This document shows, in pieces, positions 23,896-33,026 of a stretch of 64,000 nt of DNA (position 1 is its first letter; each line of letters starts with the position of its first letter). The stretch lies in NCBI GenBank assembly GCA_040255585.1, contig JBDZVI010000001.1, positions 1 to 64,000 on the forward strand, in the 5' to 3' direction. A model generated the notes under the pieces. It had not been told where the DNA came from. It did no database searches and worked only from the letters and a program-made list of their open reading frames with translations. This stretch comes from JAAYYF01 sp040255585. GTDB lineage: Bacteria; Deinococcota; Deinococci; Deinococcales; Trueperaceae. The translations under genes were made by a program, and so were the position numbers.

Positions 23896-24830
23896 GGCTC
23901 GTCGCGCTCGGGCGTACGGGCCTGACGGTGAGCGCCGTCGGCCTCGGCGCCTCCGCCCTCGGCGGGGTGTACGGCGCAGTGGACGAGACCGACGCCCTCG
24001 CCACGGTGGCCGCAGCCCTGGAGGCCGGCATCACGTTGTTCGACACGGCCCCGGCCTACGGAGCCACACGCTCAGAGACCGTGCTCGGGCGCGCGCTCCG
24101 CGGCGTACCAAGAGACAGCTACGTGCTCTCGACCAAGGCCGGCAAAACGACCTCGGAGGGCGGGATCGACGCCTTCGACTACTCCGAAGCCGCCGTCAGG
24201 CGTTCCGTGTCCCAGAGCCTGGAGCGCCTCGGCGTCGACCACCTTGACGTGGTCCACCTGCACGACTTCGACTATCAGGGTGGGCGTCATACGGACAGTG
24301 CCATCGCCGAGGGCTTCCCCACCCTGCACGCCCTCAAGGATGAGGGGGTCATCGGGGCCGTCGGGGCCGGCATCTACTTCATGGAACAGTGGAAGCGCGT
24401 GCTGCGCGACGTCCACCTTGATGCCGTGCTGCTTCACAACCACCACACGATCTGCGACGTCAGGGCCTACGAACTGCTTCCGCTGCTCCAGGACCGCGGC
24501 ATCGGGGTGATCAACGCTGCGCCGTTCGCCAGCGGACTCTTGAGCGGCGGCGAGCCGCCGCCTTGGCACCCCGCGCCACCCGCCGAGCGCGCCCTGTTCG
24601 CACGAGCCGCGGAGTTGACGGCGGCCAGGGGCGTGCCTCTCGCTCGGTTGGCGCTGCAGTTCGCCGGCTCGGAGCCTCGCCTCCCCATCACGCTCTTCAG
24701 CTGCGCAGACCCTCGCATCCTCGGGCGCAACCTGGCGTGGCTGGACGACCCCCCGGACCTGGAGTTGGTAGCGGACGTACAGCGCCTCCTCGAACCGGTC
24801 ATGAACCGGCAGTGGGCCTACGGAGCGTAG
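23892..24830 (+). CDS. Aldo/keto reductase, L-fucose (aldose) dehydrogenase-like
   Basis: A 312-residue aldo/keto reductase. Catalytic tetrad residues are seen: D and Y in LFDTAPAYGATRSE, K in VLSTKAGK and H in VVHLHDFDYQ. VHLHD plus LHNHHTICDV is the pattern of the subgroup containing L-fucose and D-galactose dehydrogenases that make sugar lactones. The next gene encodes a lactonase, which supports this. It would oxidise L-fucose (or a related aldose) at C1 to the lactone with NAD(P). ATGA overlap with the preceding dehydrogenase. Confidence 0.87.
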   Translation: MRLVALGRTGLTVSAVGLGASALGGVYGAVDETDALATVAAALEAGITLFDTAPAYGATRSETVLGRALRGVPRDSYVLSTKAGKTTSEGGIDAFDYSEAAVRRSVSQSLERLGVDHLDVVHLHDFDYQGGRHTDSAIAEGFPTLHALKDEGVIGAVGAGIYFMEQWKRVLRDVHLDAVLLHNHHTICDVRAYELLPLLQDRGIGVINAAPFASGLLSGGEPPPWHPAPPAERALFARAAELTAARGVPLARLALQFAGSEPRLPITLFSCADPRILGRNLAWLDDPPDLELVADVQRLLEPVMNRQWAYGA

Positions 24831-24831
24831 C

Positions 24832-25707
24832 GTGAACGCCGTTCGTGCCGACGCCGCACGGGAACGGAACGCCCCCGAAACGATCGATGCGCACCAGCAT
24901 TTCTGGCGCTACCGCCCCGAAGAGTACCCGTGGATGTCGGAAGAGCAGGCCGTCCTCAAGCGAGACCACCTGCCAGCCGATCTCCTACCCCTCATGCGGG
25001 CGGCGGGCGTCACGGGCACGGTCGCCGTGCAGGCCAGGCGCATGCTGCGCGAGACGGCCTGGCTACTCGAGTTGGCCGCGGCAGAGCCGACGGTGCTCGG
25101 AGTGGTCGGGTGGTTCGACCTCGCCTCGCCGCGACTCGAGCAGGACCTGGAGCGGTTCGCGTCCGATCCCCACCTCGTCGGGGCGCGCGAACTCATCCAC
25201 GACATGCCCGACACCGAATACGCCGTCTCGCCCGCTCACGTGCGCGGCGTGAAGGCCGTGGCGCGCGCCGGCCTCGCGTACGATCTCCTGCTTCGACCGG
25301 AACACCTGCGCCCGGCTCTGGAGCTCGTCGACCTGCTGCCGGAGCAGCGCTTCGTGATCGATCACCTGGCGAAGCCGCGCGTCGGTCGCGGCACGTTCGA
25401 GCCGTGGGCGAGCGACCTCCGCGCCATCGCGTCACGCGACAACGTCTACTGCAAGCTTTCGGGGCTGGTCACGGAAGCGGACTGGACGAGGTGGAAGGCG
25501 GACGACCTGCTTCCCTACCTGGAGATCGCGCTGGAGGCCTTCGGAACCGAGCGTTCGATGATCGGCTCGGATTGGCCGGTCTGCACCTGCGCGGCCGATT
25601 ACCCGACCACCGTGGACCTGGCAAGGCGTTCGCTGGCCGCCCTCAGCGACACGGAACGAGCCGCGGTGCTCGCCGGAAACGCCCGTCGCTTCTATCGACT
25701 CGGATGA
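24832..25707 (+). CDS. Amidohydrolase-family sugar lactonase, L-fuconolactonase-like
   Basis: A 291-residue member of amidohydrolase family 2 (COG3618). Metal-site residues are visible: HQHFWRY at the N-terminus, H in FVIDHLAKP and D in GSDWPVC. The WRYRPEEYPWM segment is characteristic of L-rhamnono- and L-fuconolactone hydrolases. It should open the lactone made by the preceding aldose dehydrogenase. GTG start one base after the previous stop. Members for other lactones (galactarolactone, 4-sulfomuconolactone) exist, so the sugar is inferred from context. Confidence 0.85.
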   Translation: MNAVRADAARERNAPETIDAHQHFWRYRPEEYPWMSEEQAVLKRDHLPADLLPLMRAAGVTGTVAVQARRMLRETAWLLELAAAEPTVLGVVGWFDLASPRLEQDLERFASDPHLVGARELIHDMPDTEYAVSPAHVRGVKAVARAGLAYDLLLRPEHLRPALELVDLLPEQRFVIDHLAKPRVGRGTFEPWASDLRAIASRDNVYCKLSGLVTEADWTRWKADDLLPYLEIALEAFGTERSMIGSDWPVCTCAADYPTTVDLARRSLAALSDTERAAVLAGNARRFYRLG

Positions 25708-25753
25708 CCACCCGACCGCGCCCTCTACCAAGCAGCACCCATGGAGGAGTCAC

Positions 25754-27109
25754 ATGATCACGCTTCAAGAACACAAGGAGAGACGCTCCCGGCTGCTCGA
25801 GGCCTTACGAGAACAGGACCCGGCGCCCGTCGCGTTGCTGCAAGGCGCGCCGCAGCCGTCCGCCCACGCACGCTTCAGGCAGTACAACGACCTCTACTAC
25901 CTCTGCCCCATCGAGACCCCGCACGCCTATCTGGTGGTGGACGGGCGGGACGGCGATGCCTCGCATCTGTTCTTGCCCCACCAGCCGGAGCATCGCCTCA
26001 AGAGCGAAGGCCTCTTGGCGAGCGCGTCCGATCCGGAACACGCCAAGCGCGTCACGGGCGTCGACCATGTCCATGGGCTGGACGAGCTGGCCGCGTTCCT
26101 AGAGCGGGCGCGTTCCCTGCATACGCCGCTACGGCAGGGCGAAGGTGCGCTGCAGTCTTGGGACACCCTTCAGCGGGCCGGCCAGGAACGCGTCTCCGAT
26201 CCGTGGGACGGGCGTCTCGATAGGAACCGCCACTTCGTTAGACTCCTTCGCGACCGGCTTCCGGCGGCCGCCCTGCACGACTTGGCGCCCGTGCTCGACC
26301 GGCTCCGCCTCGTGAAATCGCCGGCCGAGGTGGAGCTGCTCCGGCGGGCTGGGCGCCTCAGCGCTCACGGTCTGCTGGCAGCGCTGCGCGCGACCAAGCC
26401 CGGTGCCACCGAATTCCAGATCGAGGCGGCCTCCCGCTTCGTCTACCTCGACCACGGCGCCCTCGACGTCTCGTACCGTGCCATCGCCGCGGGTGGAGAC
26501 AACGCCTGGTACGGCCACTACAACGCCAACGACGCCGTGCTGAGAGACGGCGACCTAGTGCTGTTCGACTGCGGTCCCGATTACCGCTACTACGCGTCTG
26601 ACATCACTCGCATGTGGCCGGTGAACGGCGTCTACACGGCCACGCAAAGGCAGCTCTACGGCTACATGGTGCGCTACCACCTGACCCTGCTGGAGTTGCT
26701 CGCCCCAGGCGTCACGGCTGAGTGGGTACATGCGGAGGCCGCCAGGAGGATGCGCGCCCACGTGGACTCCACGGCGTGGGAGAAGCCCATCTACGAGCAG
26801 GCCGCGCGCCGGGCGTTGGAGTTCCCGTACCACCTCTCCCATCCCGTCGGGATGGCCGTCCACGACGTGGGTCACTACCGGGGCGAGGAGTTGCGGCCCG
26901 GCATGGTGATCAGTGTCGACCCCCAGCTGATAATCCCTGAAGAGCGGAAGTACCTCAGGGTCGAGGACACGGTGGTGATCACCGACACGGGCACCCAGAA
27001 CCTCACCGACGACGCGCCGTACGAGCTCGATGAGATGGAGGCGCTGATGAGGGCGGCGGGCGCGAGGCCGTTCGAACGCTACGAGCGCCTTTGGGAACCC
27101 TCGGCCTGA
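25754..27109 (+). CDS. Aminopeptidase P-like M24 metallopeptidase
   Basis: A 451-residue protein with an N-terminal creatinase-like domain (RFRQYNDLYYLCPIETP) and a C-terminal pita-bread domain. Metal ligands are placed at D in LVLFDCGPDY, D in YASDITRMW, H in SHPVGMAVHDVG, and E in LRVEDTVVIT. The fourth position, usually Glu in the EPGxY strand, is Asp here (VISVDPQLIIP). It should cleave Xaa-Pro peptides, or act on an amide in a sugar-linked substrate. Its position in a sugar operon, 46 bases after the lactonase and behind a GGAGG ribosome site, is unexpected. Confidence 0.82.
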   Translation: MITLQEHKERRSRLLEALREQDPAPVALLQGAPQPSAHARFRQYNDLYYLCPIETPHAYLVVDGRDGDASHLFLPHQPEHRLKSEGLLASASDPEHAKRVTGVDHVHGLDELAAFLERARSLHTPLRQGEGALQSWDTLQRAGQERVSDPWDGRLDRNRHFVRLLRDRLPAAALHDLAPVLDRLRLVKSPAEVELLRRAGRLSAHGLLAALRATKPGATEFQIEAASRFVYLDHGALDVSYRAIAAGGDNAWYGHYNANDAVLRDGDLVLFDCGPDYRYYASDITRMWPVNGVYTATQRQLYGYMVRYHLTLLELLAPGVTAEWVHAEAARRMRAHVDSTAWEKPIYEQAARRALEFPYHLSHPVGMAVHDVGHYRGEELRPGMVISVDPQLIIPEERKYLRVEDTVVITDTGTQNLTDDAPYELDEMEALMRAAGARPFERYERLWEPSA

Positions 27110-27118
27110 GCCGGGAAG

Positions 27119-28165
27119 CTACTGCCTGACCGAGCGACAGCTCTCCCGCACCACGAACTCCGTCGTGATGATGCTCTCTGTCGGGGCGGCGGCGGGGCCC
27201 GACGGGTCGCTGAGCATGGCGAGCATGGTGTGCAGAGCGAGCCTGGCCATCTCGACCCTCGGGGTGCGCACGGTCGTGATGCCTGGCCGCATGAACGAGG
27301 TCCAGGCCGGATCGTCGAATGCCACGACCGAGACGCTCCCGGGAACGTCCACGCCGCGGTCCTTGAGGCATTGGAGGGCGGCGCCCGTCATCAGTTCGTT
27401 GCAGACGAGCAGCGCCGTGGGCGGGTCCGGCATGGCCAGCAGCGACTCGACAGCCCTGTAGGCAGGCTCGTACCGGTACTCCCCAAGACCGACCAACGCG
27501 TCGTCGAGCCCCAGGCCGGCGGCCACCAGGGCGTCGCGATAACCAGCCAAGCGCCGCCGCCCGGAGCTCAGGACCTGGTTCCCGGCCACGATCCCGACGC
27601 GACGGTGCCCCAAGGCCAGCAAGTACTCCGTGGCACGCTGAGCCGCCGGCCGGTCATCGATGTTGATGCGTGGCGCTTTCAACTCCGGGTTGGCGCACTC
27701 CACGAGGACCATCCGCACGCCGTCTTCGATGAGTTTGGCGACGAACCCCTCGTTCTCCGGGGCGGGCGAGAGGATTATGCCGTCCACGTTCCGTTCCTGG
27801 AGAGCCTTCAAGTAGCGGCGCTCGACCGCGGGGTCGTCGGCCGTGGTGCCGAGCAGCACTTGGTAACCACGCTCCTGCGCGGCGGCCTCTATGCCACGGA
27901 TGAACGTCGTCCAGTGATAACTGACGATGTTCGAGACCACCACGCCGACGGCCTTCGTGCGACCGACGCGTAGCGAGCGGGCCAGCGCGTTGGGGCGATA
28001 GTCCAGCTGTTCCGCGGCGGCCAGGACGGCGCTCTTGGTCTTGGCGCTGAACGAACCGTAGTTCGAGAGGACCCTGCTGGCCATGCCGACCGAGACGCCG
28101 GCCTCCTCCGCGACCTCGCGCAAGGTCACGCGCTTGGCCGTGCGGGTAGAACGTCTCACCGCCAC
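27119..28165 (-). CDS. LacI-family transcriptional regulator
   Basis: A 348-residue repressor. The HTH reads VTLREVAEEAGVSVGMASRVLSNYG, and the hinge helix LDYRPNALARSLRVG follows. The effector domain has the usual GVVVSNIVSYHWTTFIRGIEAAAQERGY start and a C-terminal VVAFDDPAWTSFMRPGITTVRTP. It converges with the M24 gene on one side and diverges from the binding-protein gene at 28348 on the other. Its likely operators share the GTATAACGTT core (22829-22843 and 28304-28317). GTG start at 28165. Confidence 0.92.
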   Translation of the reverse strand: MAVRRSTRTAKRVTLREVAEEAGVSVGMASRVLSNYGSFSAKTKSAVLAAAEQLDYRPNALARSLRVGRTKAVGVVVSNIVSYHWTTFIRGIEAAAQERGYQVLLGTTADDPAVERRYLKALQERNVDGIILSPAPENEGFVAKLIEDGVRMVLVECANPELKAPRINIDDRPAAQRATEYLLALGHRRVGIVAGNQVLSSGRRRLAGYRDALVAAGLGLDDALVGLGEYRYEPAYRAVESLLAMPDPPTALLVCNELMTGAALQCLKDRGVDVPGSVSVVAFDDPAWTSFMRPGITTVRTPRVEMARLALHTMLAMLSDPSGPAAAPTESIITTEFVVRESCRSVRQ

Positions 28166-28283
28166 GCGCCACCCCGGTGCCAGGCGGTCGCTCTTAGACC
28201 CGACCGCCGGCCAGCCCCGCTTATCGACGTGGACTCGTCGCTCATCCTCCGGCCCCCTTCACCACTCCCGGGAGTCTAAATGA

Positions 28284-28317
28284 TTGACAGATGCGCGTTC
28301 CAGGTATAACGTTACAC
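28284..28317 (+). promoter_or_regulatory. Promoter and LacI operator before an ABC importer
   Basis: TTGACA at 28284-28289 is a perfect -35 box. TATAAC at 28305-28310 is the -10, with a short 15-base spacer. The palindromic operator TATAACGTTACA (28305-28316) overlaps the -10, as for a LacI-type repressor. The core GTATAACGTT recurs at 22829-22840. The region 28166-28347 also holds the lacI promoter on the other strand. Confidence 0.65.
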
Positions 28318-28347
28318 TCAGAGCCGAAGCCACAACGGAGGTGCAGC

Positions 28348-29913
28348 ATGTCGCGAGTCCGGAACGTCATAAGGGCGCTGTCAGCAGCGCTCACCCTCTT
28401 CATCGGCCTGGCCGGCGCCCAGACCCTCAACGTCACGCTCGACCAGAACACGGCCGTCATCGACCCGACGGCGAACTGGCTCTACGACCTCACCGCCAAC
28501 CAGTTCGTGCCGCTGGTCGGCTACGACTTCGTCACGGGCAGCACCGAGCCGGCGGGCGCCGAATCCTGGTCGGTTTCGGACGACGGCCTCACCTATACGT
28601 TCAACATCCGCCAGGGCTGGAACTGGTCCGACGGCACGCCGGTAACCGCGCAGGACTACGTCAACTCCTTCAGGCGCATAGCCGACCCCGCAACGGCCGC
28701 GCCGATGGCGTACCGCATCTACGTGATAGAGGGCGCGCAGGCCATCAACCAGGGTCAGTCAAGCGACTTCTCCACCCTCGGCGTCACGGCCGTCGACGAC
28801 CACACGCTCACCATCAAACTCGTATCGCCCGCTTCGTGGTTCCTCTCCTCGATCGCCTCGATCGGCCACGCCATCCCTCAATGGGTGATCGACGAGCACG
28901 GCTCCGCCTGGACGGACCCAGAGAACGTCGTCGTCAACGGTCCTTACAAGCTGGTCAGGCTGGATGACCAAGACATCGCCGTGCTCGAGGCCAACCCCAG
29001 CTACTACGACGCCGACAAGGTCCAGATAAAGACCGTCAACCTCTACGCCATCGCCCAGGAGTCGACCGCCCTAGCGCTCTACGAGCGCGGCGAACTCGAC
29101 ACGGTGTCCGTCCCCGCCTCCGATCTCGATCGTGTGAAGGCCGACGCGACGCTGGGCCAGCAGTTCTACAACGGGCCGTCCAACGTCCTGTACTACTACG
29201 ACTTCAACGCGTTGCGGCCGCCCTTCGACAACCGCCTCGTACGCCAGGCGTTCGCCGCGGCGACGGACAAGCAGGCCATCGTCGACTTCATAACCAAGGG
29301 CGGCGAAGTCGCGGCCCCGACGATCACCCCGCCGGGCTCCGTCGGCCACGTCCCGGCCTCGGCCGGCATAGGCATCCCGTACGACCCGGAGCACGCCAAG
29401 GAGCTGCTGGCCGAAGCAGGCTACCCGGGTGGCGAGGGCCTCGCACCGATCACCCTGGCCTTCAACGCCTCCGAAACGCATAGCCGTATCGCCCAGGCGA
29501 TCCAGCAGATGTGGCAGAACACCCTCGGAGCGAAGGTCGAACTTCAGGCGGTAGAAGGGGCGACGTACTCCCAGGTCGCTGCCGACGGCGCATACAACGC
29601 CTGGCGCATGGGCTGGGGCATGGACTACCCGGACGCCAACAACCTGCATGCCGAGTTGTTCACCTCGGACGTCGGCGCCAAGGCCATCGTGCGCAACGCG
29701 GCGTACGACGCCCTGATCGCCAACGCCGCGACCGAGCAGGACCCCGCGAAGCGCCTCGAGATGTACACGGAGGCCGAGCGCATCCTGGTTCAGGAGGAGG
29801 CGGCGGTCATGCCGATCTACTGGTCGGCCGTCAACCTCCTGATCCGCCCGGGGCTTCACCGCGTTCTCGCGCCGAGCTTCAACCGGGAGTTCTGGAAGTG
29901 GACGCTAGACTGA
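28348..29913 (+). CDS. ABC substrate-binding protein, oligopeptide/oligosaccharide (OppA-like) family 5
   Basis: A 521-residue secreted protein with a signal peptide (VIRALSAALTLFIGLAGAQ). The family 5 layout is clear: LEDDGLTYTF-type segment (SDDGLTYTFNIRQGWNWSDGTPVTAQDYVNSF) near residue 85, NGPYKLVRLDD, DNRLVRQAFAAATDKQAI and a C-terminal AERILVQEEAAVMPIYW. Such proteins bind peptides but also oligosaccharides and nickel chelates. Neighbouring sugar genes suggest a sugar ligand; neighbouring peptidases (M24, M42) suggest a peptide. GGAGG precedes the ATG at 28348. Confidence 0.9.
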   Translation: MSRVRNVIRALSAALTLFIGLAGAQTLNVTLDQNTAVIDPTANWLYDLTANQFVPLVGYDFVTGSTEPAGAESWSVSDDGLTYTFNIRQGWNWSDGTPVTAQDYVNSFRRIADPATAAPMAYRIYVIEGAQAINQGQSSDFSTLGVTAVDDHTLTIKLVSPASWFLSSIASIGHAIPQWVIDEHGSAWTDPENVVVNGPYKLVRLDDQDIAVLEANPSYYDADKVQIKTVNLYAIAQESTALALYERGELDTVSVPASDLDRVKADATLGQQFYNGPSNVLYYYDFNALRPPFDNRLVRQAFAAATDKQAIVDFITKGGEVAAPTITPPGSVGHVPASAGIGIPYDPEHAKELLAEAGYPGGEGLAPITLAFNASETHSRIAQAIQQMWQNTLGAKVELQAVEGATYSQVAADGAYNAWRMGWGMDYPDANNLHAELFTSDVGAKAIVRNAAYDALIANAATEQDPAKRLEMYTEAERILVQEEAAVMPIYWSAVNLLIRPGLHRVLAPSFNREFWKWTLD

Positions 29914-29938
29914 GCCGTTGACCGGCCCAGAGCATTAG

Positions 29939-29995
29939 GGTCGGGCGGATGAGGGAGGCCAGCCGAGCGCCGGCCGGCACCGCATCCGCCCGACC
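29939..29995 (+). terminator. GC-rich hairpin between binding protein and permease genes
   Basis: A perfect 13-base inverted repeat (GGTCGGGCGGATG / CATCCGCCCGACC) encloses a 31-base GC-rich loop. It begins 26 bases after the stop of the binding-protein gene and ends 24 bases before the permease start. There is no T-run, so it probably attenuates or stabilises the 5' mRNA rather than fully terminating. Confidence 0.6.
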
Positions 29996-30019
29996 AGGCG
30001 AGGACGAACCAGCGCCAGC

Positions 30020-30949
30020 ATGTTGACCATCGCGATCCGCCGCATCCTAGCCCTGTTCCCGGTGCTGTTCGTGATCTCGGTGGTCACCTTCCTTCTGATG
30101 CACTCCGTGCCAGGCAGCCCGTTCGCCACGGAAGACAAGCCCCTCCCGCCGCAGATAAAAGCCAACCTCGACGCCTACTACGGGCTCGATCGCCCGCTCG
30201 TCACGCAGTATCTGAGCTACATGGGCAACGTGCTGCGCGGCGACCTCGGCCCTTCGTACCTGCAGCGCAACCGCACGGTCAACGACATCATCCGGCAGCA
30301 CCTGCCGCCGTCCGCCGTCCTCGGGATGCTCGCTCTCGGCGTCGCGCTGCTGCTCGGCGTACCTATCGGAGTGCTGTCGGCCGTGCGGCAGAACACGGCG
30401 CTCGATTACCTAGGCATGTTCGTAGCCATCGCAGGAGTGTCGGTACCGGCCATGACGCTCGGGCCCCTGCTCATCTGGGGGTTCGCGCTCGAGCTCGGCT
30501 GGCTGCCCGTGGCCCGGTGGGGCACTTGGCAGCAGGCCGTTTTGCCCTCGATCACGCTCGGTCTCGGCAGCGCGGCGATCCTCGCGCGCCTCACGCGGGC
30601 CAGCATGCTGCAGACCATCCATCAGGACTTCATCCGCACGGCTCGCTCCAAGGGCCTCTCGGAGCAGCGCGTCATAACCAAGCACGCCCTCCGCAACGCG
30701 CTCATCCCGGTCATCACCGTCATAGGTCCGCTCTTCGCCGCGCTGGTGACAGGCTCCATGGTGGTCGAGCAGATCTTCGCGATCCCCGGGCTTGGCCGCT
30801 ACTTCGTGGACTCCGTTGCGTCCCGCGACTACCCGGTGATCATGGGCACGACCCTGCTCTACGCCGTCGTCCTCGTCCTCTCAAACCTCGTGGTGGACCT
30901 GTCCTACCACCTGATCGACCCCAGGATGCGGCTCGAGGATTCGGCGTGA
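30020..30949 (+). CDS. ABC transporter permease, DppB/OppB type
   Basis: A 309-residue inner-membrane permease with about six helices. The N-terminal MLTIAIRRILALFPVLFVISVVTFLLMHSVPGSPF is typical of OppB proteins, and the ATPase-contact loop is DFIRTARSKGLSEQRVITKHALRNALIP. It forms the channel with the DppC-type partner, which overlaps it by four bases. No ATP-binding subunits are encoded beside it. Confidence 0.93.
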   Translation: MLTIAIRRILALFPVLFVISVVTFLLMHSVPGSPFATEDKPLPPQIKANLDAYYGLDRPLVTQYLSYMGNVLRGDLGPSYLQRNRTVNDIIRQHLPPSAVLGMLALGVALLLGVPIGVLSAVRQNTALDYLGMFVAIAGVSVPAMTLGPLLIWGFALELGWLPVARWGTWQQAVLPSITLGLGSAAILARLTRASMLQTIHQDFIRTARSKGLSEQRVITKHALRNALIPVITVIGPLFAALVTGSMVVEQIFAIPGLGRYFVDSVASRDYPVIMGTTLLYAVVLVLSNLVVDLSYHLIDPRMRLEDSA

Positions 30950-31887
30950 CGGCGGCCCAGCGTACTCCCCGGGCCAGGATCGACACGCCGGGCCGCCGGG
31001 CCCTGCGCCAGCTGTCGAAGAACAAGCCGGCCGTCGTCAGCGCCTGGCTGCTCTTGGCCCTGGTGCTCGTGGCGATCTTCGCGCCCCAGTTGGCGCCCCA
31101 GCACTACGCCGCCGGCGACTTCTCCGCCAACTTCGCCAAGCCGAGCGCGCGCTTCCCGCTCGGAGCCGACTTCCTGGGAAGGGACCTCCTGTCTCGGCTG
31201 ATCTACGGCACTCGCATCTCGCTGTCGGTCGCGGTGCTTGGAGCGTTCTTCGCGTTCGGCATCGGGCTCGTCTACGGCGTGGTGTCCGGCTACTTCGGCG
31301 GCCGCCTCGACAACGTGATGATGCGCGTGGTCGACATCCTGTACGCCTTCCCGGGGTTGCTGTTCATCATCCTGCTCATGGTCGCCTTCAAGACCGGGTT
31401 CGGCGGAGGGATGATCGAGAACCCCGTCATCCGGGAGATCGGGCGCCTCGATGCCAGGCTCGGCGGGGTCTTCCTCATCATCGTCGGCATCAGTCTCACG
31501 TCCTGGGTGGGGATGGCGCGCCTGACCCGCGGCATGGCGCTGTCGCTGCGGCACTCCGAGTTCATAGCGGCCGCCAAGGCCCTCGGAGCGTCCAACCAGC
31601 GCGTGATAGCCAAGCATCTGGTGCCCGCCCTCGTCGGCCCCCTCCTCGTCCAGGTGACGTTGTCCATACCGTCCTTCATCGCGACCGAGGCCTTCCTGAG
31701 CTTCATCGGGATAGGAGCGACCCCGCCGACGCCCTCCTGGGGGACGATGATCGCCGAAGGCTTCTCGTCCATGCGCAGCCATCCGCACCTCGCCATCTAT
31801 CCCGGGCTCGCCCTGGCCCTCGTGATGCTCGCGTTCAACTTCCTCGGCGATGGGCTACGCGACGCCCTGGACCCACACTCACGCTGA
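30946..31887 (+). CDS. ABC transporter permease, DppC/OppC type
   Basis: A 313-residue inner-membrane permease. The N-terminal OppC segment (LRQLSKNKPAVVSAWLLLALVLVAIFAP) and the GADFLGRDLLSRLIYGTRISL block are clear. The EAA loop is EFIAAAKALGASNQRVIAKHLVPALVGP. GTG start at 30946 overlaps the preceding stop. Completes a permease pair for the OppA-like protein at 28348. The required OppD/OppF-type ATPases are not in the window. Confidence 0.93.
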   Translation: MTAAQRTPRARIDTPGRRALRQLSKNKPAVVSAWLLLALVLVAIFAPQLAPQHYAAGDFSANFAKPSARFPLGADFLGRDLLSRLIYGTRISLSVAVLGAFFAFGIGLVYGVVSGYFGGRLDNVMMRVVDILYAFPGLLFIILLMVAFKTGFGGGMIENPVIREIGRLDARLGGVFLIIVGISLTSWVGMARLTRGMALSLRHSEFIAAAKALGASNQRVIAKHLVPALVGPLLVQVTLSIPSFIATEAFLSFIGIGATPPTPSWGTMIAEGFSSMRSHPHLAIYPGLALALVMLAFNFLGDGLRDALDPHSR

Positions 31888-31934
31888 CCCACCCCGCCGA
31901 CCCCGTCGACGGGTCGACAGAAGGCGAGTAACGC

Positions 31935-33023
31935 ATGGCCTCGAATCCGGCGCGAACTACGAACTTAAGTCTCCTGCGTCGCCTCGCGAACGCCCCCGGC
32001 GTCTCGGGCTTCGAGGAGGCAGCTCAGGCGATCGCCTACGAGGAACTCGCGACTCACGCCGACGAGGTCTGGCGCGACCGCATGGGCAACGTGATAGCGC
32101 TGAAGCGCGCCGTAACGAACGGCGCCGCGCCGCCGCGCCGCCTCATGTACGCCGCACACGTCGACGAGATCGGCATGATGGTCAGGCACGTGGACGCCGA
32201 CGGTTTCATCCGCTTCCAGGCTATCGGAGGGCTGGATCCGCGAACCCTGGTCAGCGAACGCGTCGTGGTGCACGGGACCAAGAACGGCAAGCACGAGCTG
32301 AAAGGCGTGATAGCGCCCCAAGCCGGCTGGCTCGGGACCGCGCAAGACCGCGAGCGCGTCTTCCCAATGAAGGAGCTCTACATCGATCTCGGGCGTGCGG
32401 CCAAGGACGTGCACGCCCTGGTCAACCGCGGCGACGTCATCACCCTCGCCGCCGAGTTCGACCTCCTCAGCGACGACGTGGTCGTCGGTCGCAACTTCGA
32501 CGACCGGATCGGGGTGTACTGCCTCGTCGAGGCCTTCAAGCGGATCGCGGCGCCCCCGGTGGACGTCTACGCTGTCAGCACCGTCCAGGAGGAGGTCGGG
32601 GTGCGCGGCGCGCCCACCGCCGCCCACGCCATCCAACCGGACATCGCCCTCGCCATCGACGGCAGCCTGCCGTCGGACACGCCGTACGCGACCCCTGACG
32701 AACGCCAATGCAGTCTGGGTCAAGGCACGGGCATCTACCTGATCGACAACCGCACCATAGGGAACCCCGGGCTGATCGCGGGGCTTCTGGCCACGTGCGA
32801 GGAGCACGGGATAGCTTGCCAACGCAACCTCGGCGGGGCCACCGACGCCTCCGAGATCCAGCGCAGGAACCTCGGCGCTTGGGCGACCACCATCGGCGCT
32901 CCTACCCGTTACATGCACTCGACGGTGCAGCTGTGCCACCTCGACGACGTCGAGGCAACGGTGCGGCTGCTCGCCCACTTCCCTTTCCACGCCGCCGGCA
33001 TCCTGCCAGCCGATTGGAGGTAG
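31935..33023 (+). CDS. M42-family aminopeptidase
   Basis: A 362-residue enzyme of the M42 glutamyl aminopeptidase/tetrahedral aminopeptidase family. Metal ligands can be placed: H in MYAAHVDEIGMM, D in NFDDRIGVY, E-E in STVQEEVGVRGA, D in IDGSLPSD and H in RYMHSTVQ. These proteins form large hollow complexes in the cytosol and remove N-terminal residues from imported peptides. Its position behind the importer argues that at least part of the imported substrate is peptidic. A related family, CelM, was once described as endoglucanase, so a sugar role cannot be excluded. Confidence 0.88.
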   Translation: MASNPARTTNLSLLRRLANAPGVSGFEEAAQAIAYEELATHADEVWRDRMGNVIALKRAVTNGAAPPRRLMYAAHVDEIGMMVRHVDADGFIRFQAIGGLDPRTLVSERVVVHGTKNGKHELKGVIAPQAGWLGTAQDRERVFPMKELYIDLGRAAKDVHALVNRGDVITLAAEFDLLSDDVVVGRNFDDRIGVYCLVEAFKRIAAPPVDVYAVSTVQEEVGVRGAPTAAHAIQPDIALAIDGSLPSDTPYATPDERQCSLGQGTGIYLIDNRTIGNPGLIAGLLATCEEHGIACQRNLGGATDASEIQRRNLGAWATTIGAPTRYMHSTVQLCHLDDVEATVRLLAHFPFHAAGILPADWR

Positions 33024-33026
33024 TCC

